From contig LR594584.1 in NCBI GenBank assembly GCA_901538445.1, positions 2,407,738-2,471,737 of the forward strand: DNA of 64,000 nucleotides, read 5' to 3'. Within the stretch, counting starts at the first letter, position 1. Every line of letters starts with the position of its first letter. Below the pieces are notes generated by a model. It had not been told where the DNA came from, did no database searches, and saw only the letters and a list, made by a program, of their open reading frames with translations. This DNA is from Gemmataceae bacterium. Lineage in GTDB: Bacteria; Planctomycetota; Planctomycetia; Gemmatales; Gemmataceae. Below are positions 58,572-64,000 of the stretch, piece after piece. A program made the position numbers and the translations under genes.

Positions 58572-58787
58572 TCAAGAAACTCCGAACGTGAGCCACCGCG
58601 AGTCGGGCATCGGCAGGAACAGGTCGTAACTGTACTCGTCCTGCTGAAGCAGGTCGATGCCCGCGAACGCGATCCCGGCACCGGGTGCCCACTGCAGGAT
58701 CGCTTCGAGGTTCCGCAACCCCGCGACTTGCGCGCCGAGGTGCGGGTCGGCCGCGGTGAGCTCTGCGAGTTGATCCGCGTAGTTCAT
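58572..58787 (-). CDS. Small hypothetical protein (71 aa), translationally coupled to FAH-family gene
   Basis: MNYADQLAELTAADPHLGAQVAGLRNLEAILQWAPGAGIAFAGIDLLQQDEYSYDLFLPMPDSRWLTFGVS; ATGA overlap with upstream stop. Confidence 0.7.
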   Translation of the reverse strand: MNYADQLAELTAADPHLGAQVAGLRNLEAILQWAPGAGIAFAGIDLLQQDEYSYDLFLPMPDSRWLTFGVS

Positions 58788-59497
58788 TGCGGGCGCTCCA
58801 CGACGGTGTTCCGCAGGGTGCCGAGGCGCTCGATTTCGAGTTCGACCGCGTCGCCGGGCTTGAGCCACCCTCCGACCGCTTCGGGCGTGAGTTCGAGAAT
58901 GCACCCGGTGCCGACGGTGCCCGAGCCGATGACGTCGCCGGGCCGGAGTTCGGTGTCGCGGCTCGCGTGGGCGAGAATCTGCGGCCAGGTCCAGTACATG
59001 CTGCCGGCGCTGCCGCGGGAGTACGTCTTCCCGTTGACGGTCGCTGTCATTTCGAGGTGAAGTCGGCCGCTTCGGTAGCGGTCCCGCAGGTCGGCGAAGG
59101 GGATGAGAGCCGGCCCGAGCGAGGTCGCGAAGTCCTTGCTCTTGCTCGGCCCGAGGCCGACGGCCATCTCGGCCCGTTGAATGTCGCGGGCCGACCAGTC
59201 GTTCATGATCGTGAACCCGGCGAGGCACTCCATCGCGGAGTCGTCGGCCGGCAGGTCGCGCGCGGCCGTGCCGACGACGCACGCGAGTTCGAGTTCGTAG
59301 TCGAGTGCTTCGCTGCCGTGCGGAGCCCGGACCGGGTCGCCGTCGCCGATGATGGCGACCGGGTTGGAGAAGTAGAACACCGGCACCTGGTACCACTGCG
59401 GCACCATGTCGAGGCCGCGGTGCCCCCGGCACGTCTTGACGTGCTGCTCGAAAGCATAGAAGTCTCGGAGACCCGTGACGGGGAACGGAGCGGGCAT
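58784..59497 (-). CDS. Fumarylacetoacetate hydrolase family protein
   Basis: MVPQWYQVPVFYFSNPVAIIGDGDPVRAPHGSEALDYELELACVVG...GFTIMNDWSARDIQRAEMAVGLGPSKSKDFATSLGPAL...MYWTWPQILAHASRDTELRPGDVIGSGTVGTGCILE. Confidence 0.93.
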   Translation of the reverse strand: MPAPFPVTGLRDFYAFEQHVKTCRGHRGLDMVPQWYQVPVFYFSNPVAIIGDGDPVRAPHGSEALDYELELACVVGTAARDLPADDSAMECLAGFTIMNDWSARDIQRAEMAVGLGPSKSKDFATSLGPALIPFADLRDRYRSGRLHLEMTATVNGKTYSRGSAGSMYWTWPQILAHASRDTELRPGDVIGSGTVGTGCILELTPEAVGGWLKPGDAVELEIERLGTLRNTVVERPQ

Positions 59498-59502
59498 GGG
59501 GG

Positions 59503-60047
59503 CTACTCGAAGATGTCCGCGACCGGACAGGAGAAGCCGGAAAGAACCGGCTCCGCTGTGATTTCATCACTGGCCGTCAGTGAATGCCTGACGCCGTTCG
59601 GGTGATACACGTCGATCAATTCCGCGAACGGGTCCACAATCCAGATCATCGGGACACCCACCATGAGAGCCACTTCCACCAATTCTCTCACCTGCTCGCG
59701 TGAATCGGAGAGATCAACAACCTCTACGGCGAGTGAAGGAATTCCATCCACGAACTGTGAATCTCGACCTGTGAGCCGTACGAGTTCTTCCCGGATCACG
59801 CTCACGTCGAAACAGAGAAGGGTATTCGGCTCTCGTCCCCACCGATACGGACATCCGTAGCCGTAAACGGACCAGCCGTGGCCCTTCTCCGACTTCTCCC
59901 AATTCCCCAACAGTCCGCAGAGGTGAGCCACGACTGAACTATGGCTTGGAGATCGAAAGGGTGCGGACGCTCAATGAGATCGCCCCGAAACAATCTCTGA
60001 TCAAGCCGTTCGCGGTGCGGGAGCTTGAACAGTTCCTCGGCTGTCAT
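59503..60047 (-). pseudogene. Uma2-family (DUF820) protein interrupted by a frameshift
   Basis: N-terminal part MTAEELFKLPHRERLDQRLFRGDLIERPHP in one frame (60047 downward); continuation HSSVVAHLCGLLGNWEKSEKGHG...LLCFDVSVIREELV...PSLAVEVVDLSDSREQVRELVEVALMVGVPMIWIVDP in another (to 59503). Confidence 0.75.
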
Positions 60048-60056
60048 CGCATCACC

Positions 60057-61157
60057 TCACAGGGTGCCGCGGATTTCCTGTTCGCGCTCGATCGCCTCGA
60101 ACAGCGCCTTGAAGTTCCCCTTGCCAAAGCTCTTGCTCCCGCGGCGCTGGATCACCTCGAAGAACAGCGTGGGCCGGTCGGCGACGGGTTTCGTGAAGAT
60201 CTGGAGCATGTACCCCTCATCGTCTTTGTCCACGAGGATGCCGAGGTCGGCCAGTTCGTCGATGTCCTCCTTGATGGTGCCGACGCGCTCCTGAAGGGAG
60301 TCGTAGTACGCCTTCGGTACGCGCAGAAACGACACGTCGTTTGCCCGCATGGCCCGCACCGTCTTCACGATGTCGCCGGTGATGAGCGCGATGTGCTGCA
60401 CGCCGGGGCCGCCGTAGAACTGCAGGTACTCGTCGATCTGGCTGCGGCGCTTGGCCTTCGCCGGCTCGTTGATCGGGAACTTCACCCGCCCGGTGCCGTT
60501 CTGGACCACCTTCGACATCAGCGCCGAGTACTCGGTCGAAATGTCCTTGTCGTCGAACGACACGAGCTGGTTGAAGCCGAGCACCTTGCGGTAGAACTCG
60601 ACCCACTCGTTCATCTTGCCCTCTTCGACGTTGCCGACGATGTGGTCGATCGCGGCGAGGCCGACCGGCTTTGCGGTGCTCGGGTGGTACCGGTCGTGAC
60701 CGACCGGGTGGTAGCCCGGGGCGAACGCGCCGCGGTACCGGTCGCGGTTCACGAACGTGTGCGTCGTGTCGCCGTAGGCGAGGATCGTCGCGCACTCGAA
60801 CACGCCGTGTTCGTCCTCGCGGGCCTCGGGGGCGCTCACGGGGGTCGCGCCGCGGCGAACGGCTTCCTCGAACGCGCCGCGAACGTCGGGCACGTCGAGC
60901 GCGATGTCCATGACCCCGTCGCCGTGCGTCAGAAGTCGCTGGCTCTCCGGGTGGTCCTTCGACAGCGGTGAGGTCAGCACGAACGTGATTTCACCCTGCC
61001 GCAACACGTACCCCGCCTCGTGCTTCACCTTGGTTTCGAGCCCCGCGTACGCGATGACGTCGAACCCAAAGGCGTTCCGGTAGAAGAACGCGCTCTGCCG
61101 GGCGTTGCCCACGAAGAAGCGAACGTGATCGATTTTGCGCAGCGGGATGTCTTGCAT
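60057..61157 (-). CDS. hppD: 4-hydroxyphenylpyruvate dioxygenase
   Basis: ATG 61157: MQDIPLRKIDHVRFFVGNARQSAFFYRNAFGFDVIAYAG...AIDHIVGNVEEGKMNEWVEFYRKVLGFNQLVSFDDKDISTEYSALMSKVV...GGPGVQHIALITGDI...RPTLFFEVIQRRGSKSFGKGNFKALFEAIEREQEIRGTL. Confidence 0.97.
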   Translation of the reverse strand: MQDIPLRKIDHVRFFVGNARQSAFFYRNAFGFDVIAYAGLETKVKHEAGYVLRQGEITFVLTSPLSKDHPESQRLLTHGDGVMDIALDVPDVRGAFEEAVRRGATPVSAPEAREDEHGVFECATILAYGDTTHTFVNRDRYRGAFAPGYHPVGHDRYHPSTAKPVGLAAIDHIVGNVEEGKMNEWVEFYRKVLGFNQLVSFDDKDISTEYSALMSKVVQNGTGRVKFPINEPAKAKRRSQIDEYLQFYGGPGVQHIALITGDIVKTVRAMRANDVSFLRVPKAYYDSLQERVGTIKEDIDELADLGILVDKDDEGYMLQIFTKPVADRPTLFFEVIQRRGSKSFGKGNFKALFEAIEREQEIRGTL

Positions 61158-61233
61158 GGCCTTCCTCGTTTCACGGTTGAAGCAAGACGGCAGACGGGTG
61201 TGAATCGCACGCGATTCACAGTGGAACGCGAAA

Positions 61234-62130
61234 CTACAGCACCGGGATGTCGAACCGCCGCACCAGCGCTTCCAACTCGCGGCGCAAGAACGGCAGTGAC
61301 GGCGCGATGAAGAAGTCCTTCTGCATCTGCGACGGGTCATAGTCCGTGGTAATCACCATGTCGGTCACGAACGGCCGCCGGGTCGCGTCCTTCGAGAACA
61401 GCGAGTGCGGGATCTCGCCCGTGCTCGACAGGATACCGGCCCCAAACACCTTCGTTTCACCCACCTCCTCGATCAACCCGAACTCGATGCTGAACCAACT
61501 GAACCGCTTCAGCGCGAGCACCTGCTCGCCGCGGGCCGTCGTGGCGGCCGCCTTGCCGATGAGGGTGAGGAGCTCGGCGTAGTCCTGGTTCATCAGTGGC
61601 GGAACGTGGCCGAGGCAGTCGTGGATCATGTCCGGTTCCGGCGTGAACTCGGGGTGCGACCCGTGCCGGATGAACTGGGTGACCGGGAACCCGCGCTTCG
61701 CGATGTACTCGTAGAAGGTCCGGTAGGGCAGTGCGCCCTCGGCGGGGACGAGGTGCATGTTCGTCTCCCGCTCGAGCCGCTCGCTGATCGTGCGGAGCTG
61801 CGGGATTTCCGTCTCGTTGATCGCGAGGTCGCGCTTGGCTTTTAGATAGATCGAGCAGGCGTACTTGTCGTGCAACTCGTGGAGCTTCGGGCTCACCTCC
61901 CGCCAGATGCGGGTCTCTTCGGGCGTGTACACCACGGTCGGCGGGCCGAGGTTCCCCAACCGGTGCCGGCGGCACAGGTCGAACAGCTCCTTCCGCCGCA
62001 CGACGTACCCCGCGTCGCCGAGACCCGGGTGCCCGGGCTCCAACTCGAGTTCGGTCGTGTCCGGCGGCACGACCATTGCGGCCGCGTCGATCGTCGCCCC
62101 GTACTCGACCAGCGTACCCGGTTCCTTCAT
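61234..62130 (-). CDS. phhA: Phenylalanine 4-monooxygenase-like aromatic amino acid hydroxylase
   Basis: FIRHGSHPEFTPEPDMIHDCLGHVPPLMNQDYAELL (2-His motif), WFSIEFGLIEEVGETKVFGAGILSSTGEIPHSLF (Fe Glu). Confidence 0.92.
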   Translation of the reverse strand: MKEPGTLVEYGATIDAAAMVVPPDTTELELEPGHPGLGDAGYVVRRKELFDLCRRHRLGNLGPPTVVYTPEETRIWREVSPKLHELHDKYACSIYLKAKRDLAINETEIPQLRTISERLERETNMHLVPAEGALPYRTFYEYIAKRGFPVTQFIRHGSHPEFTPEPDMIHDCLGHVPPLMNQDYAELLTLIGKAAATTARGEQVLALKRFSWFSIEFGLIEEVGETKVFGAGILSSTGEIPHSLFSKDATRRPFVTDMVITTDYDPSQMQKDFFIAPSLPFLRRELEALVRRFDIPVL

Positions 62131-62249
62131 GTTCGCCGACTCCCGGTGGGTGGGGCGGAGGCTTCGACTATTCTATCCCGTGGCAACCGGGCGAGCGGCC
62201 GTGCCGCGTAACGACCCGGACCGGATGCCGGCCCGATGGGAGGGGTTAA

Positions 62250-63251
62250 ATGCGTGCCGCGTACTTTGAGACGACCGGGGCTCCCGATGTTATTCACTTT
62301 GGGGACGTGCCCACCCCCGTGCCGAAGGCCGGGGAGGTGCGGGTGAAGGTGCTGGCCGCGTCGATCAACCCGATCGACACGTACATCCGGAGCGGGGCCG
62401 CGCCGATGCCGCTCCCGAAGCCCGCGATCACCGGAACCGACTTCGCCGGGGTCGTGGACGCGGTCGGACCGGGCGCGGGTCGGTACAGGGTCGGCGACCG
62501 CGTCTGGGGGTCGAACCAGGGGCTCCTCGGCCGGCAGGGGACGTGTGCCGAGTTCGTGTGCGTGGAGGAGAAGTGGGCGTACCCGACCCCCGACGGCGTT
62601 TCGGACGAGCAAGCGGCCGCGCTTGCGCTGGTGGGCATCACCGCTCACCTCGGGCTGTTCATCCGTGCGAACCTCCAGGCCGGCGAGACGGTGTTCGTGA
62701 ACGGGGGAACGGGCGGGGTCGGGTCGATGGTCGTCCAGATGGCAAAGGTGTCCGGTGCGCGGGTCGTCACCAGCGCCGGGACCGATGAAAAAGCGGTGCT
62801 GGCGCGTGAACTCGGGGCCGATGCCGTCGTCAATTACAAGGCGGAGGACTTTGCGGCCCGGGTGAAAGAGGCCGCCGGCGCGTCGGGTATCAACGTGTGG
62901 TTCGAGACGCAACCGCCGACCGACCTCGACCGGACCGTGGACCTGATGGCCCCCCGCGGCCGGGTGGTGGTGATGGCCGGCCGAGCCGCCCGCCCGGTGC
63001 TGCCGAACGGCCCGTTCTACGTGAAGGGGCTCGCGCTGCTCGGGTTCGCGATGTTCAACATGACGCCCGACGAGCAGCGGACCTGTGCCGACGATATGAA
63101 CCGGTGGGCCGCGGCCGGGAAGCTCAAGGCGCTGATCGGGAAGACGTTCCCGCTGTCGCAGACCGCCGCCGCCCACACCCTTCAGGAAGACAACACGGCC
63201 CGGAAGGCGGGGACGCTCACCGGAAAGATCGTCATTTTGCCGGCAGGGTGA
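62250..63251 (+). CDS. NADPH:quinone reductase / MDR-type zinc-independent alcohol dehydrogenase
   Basis: MRAAYFETTGAPDVIHFGDVPTPVPKAGEVRVKVLAASINPIDTYIRSG...GTDFAGVVDAVG...VFVNGGTGGVGSMVVQMAKVSGARVVTSAGTDEKAVLARELGADAVVNYKAEDF. Confidence 0.95.
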   Translation: MRAAYFETTGAPDVIHFGDVPTPVPKAGEVRVKVLAASINPIDTYIRSGAAPMPLPKPAITGTDFAGVVDAVGPGAGRYRVGDRVWGSNQGLLGRQGTCAEFVCVEEKWAYPTPDGVSDEQAAALALVGITAHLGLFIRANLQAGETVFVNGGTGGVGSMVVQMAKVSGARVVTSAGTDEKAVLARELGADAVVNYKAEDFAARVKEAAGASGINVWFETQPPTDLDRTVDLMAPRGRVVVMAGRAARPVLPNGPFYVKGLALLGFAMFNMTPDEQRTCADDMNRWAAAGKLKALIGKTFPLSQTAAAHTLQEDNTARKAGTLTGKIVILPAG

Positions 63252-63303
63252 CGGACGCCGCGGTAGAATCGAGCAAAGTCTTGTCCCTGGCCACGGGGTG
63301 CGA

Positions 63304-64000
63304 ATGTTCGCTCGATCACTGAGCTTGCTCGGCCTCGCCCTCGCGGTTGCCGGCCTCAACGCCGAGCCGGGGATCCGGGTGGTGGTCGCGCAGTCGAACT
63401 CGCCGGCGGCGGCGTTCTCGGCCCGACCCGCGAACGGCACCGTGTTCCAGGCCCTCCCCGATAAGGCCGAGTTGTCGTCGGGCGACATGCTCGTGAGCCT
63501 GCCCGGGGCGACCCTCACGTCGAAGAACGGCGCTGTCGCGGTCCGCACCCTGGCCGACTTCGACTCGCGCTCGCCGCTCCCGGTTCTCGACACCGGGTAC
63601 TCGCTCGTGAGCACGGCAGAGAAAGACATCGACCTCGAACTCGTGCTCGACCGGGGGAGAATCACCGTCACCAACGTGAAGCCGGACGGGCCGGCCACCG
63701 TCCGCCTCCGGTTCTGGGACCAGAACTGGAAGGTCGTGCTCGACGCACCCAAGACGCAGGTCACCCTCGAACTCAGTGGCCGCTGGACGGCGGGCACACG
63801 GTTCCGGCCCGCGGACCCGAACGCCGATCCGGCAAAGGCTCCCGCCCCCGTCGCGACGGCGCTTTTCCTCGTACTGACGGGCTCGGCTTCCGTTGATCGC
63901 GGCGGGGTGACCGTGGCAATGCGCGCCCCACCGGGGCCGGCCGAGCTCCGGTGGAACAGCCTCACCGGAACCGTCCCCCAACCGCAACGGCTCGAGAAGA
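63304..64000 (+). CDS. Hypothetical secreted protein (truncated by window end)
   Basis: ATG 63304: MFARSLSLLGLALAVAGLNAEPGIRVVVAQSNSPAAAFSARPANGTVFQALPDKAELSSGDMLVSLPGATLTSKNGAVAVRTLADFDSRSPLPVLDTGYSLV...; open to the end of the window. Confidence 0.7.
   Translation, partial: MFARSLSLLGLALAVAGLNAEPGIRVVVAQSNSPAAAFSARPANGTVFQALPDKAELSSGDMLVSLPGATLTSKNGAVAVRTLADFDSRSPLPVLDTGYSLVSTAEKDIDLELVLDRGRITVTNVKPDGPATVRLRFWDQNWKVVLDAPKTQVTLELSGRWTAGTRFRPADPNADPAKAPAPVATALFLVLTGSASVDRGGVTVAMRAPPGPAELRWNSLTGTVPQPQRLEK

Overview
High-GC bacterial chromosomal window, most like a planctomycete of the Gemmata type. Indicators are DUF1549/DUF1553, DUF1559, DUF1573, DUF1080, DUF4058 and Uma2 families, a WD40 giant protein and an ECF-sigma/Ser-Thr-kinase pair. 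I support about 54 protein-coding genes plus several hairpin/terminator-like elements. I found no rRNA, tRNA, CRISPR array or obvious transposon. Recognisable modules: a TolC/MFS/HlyD efflux set; housekeeping genes (deoC, serS, gltA, malQ, aspS); an hscA-iscX pair; an ECF sigma + zinc-finger/kinase/LRR pair with a good sigma70-type promoter; the two halves of a Tm-1-like protein as separate genes; a DUF1573-like membrane protein next to a phosphoesterase-multihaem cytochrome fusion; and a Phe/Tyr degradation cluster (phhA, hppD, FAH family, hmgA). Points worth a second look: three probable frameshifts (one in a C10 tract); a 34-bp perfect hairpin; long inverted repeats with shared ends at convergent gene junctions; a duplicated leader sequence on two divergent genes, one copy holding a terminator-like hairpin; and several small conserved-looking ORFs. 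Because of the GC content, most long ORFs in the supplied track are antisense or out-of-frame artefacts. Product calls rest on motif and family recognition from the translations only; no database search was run.
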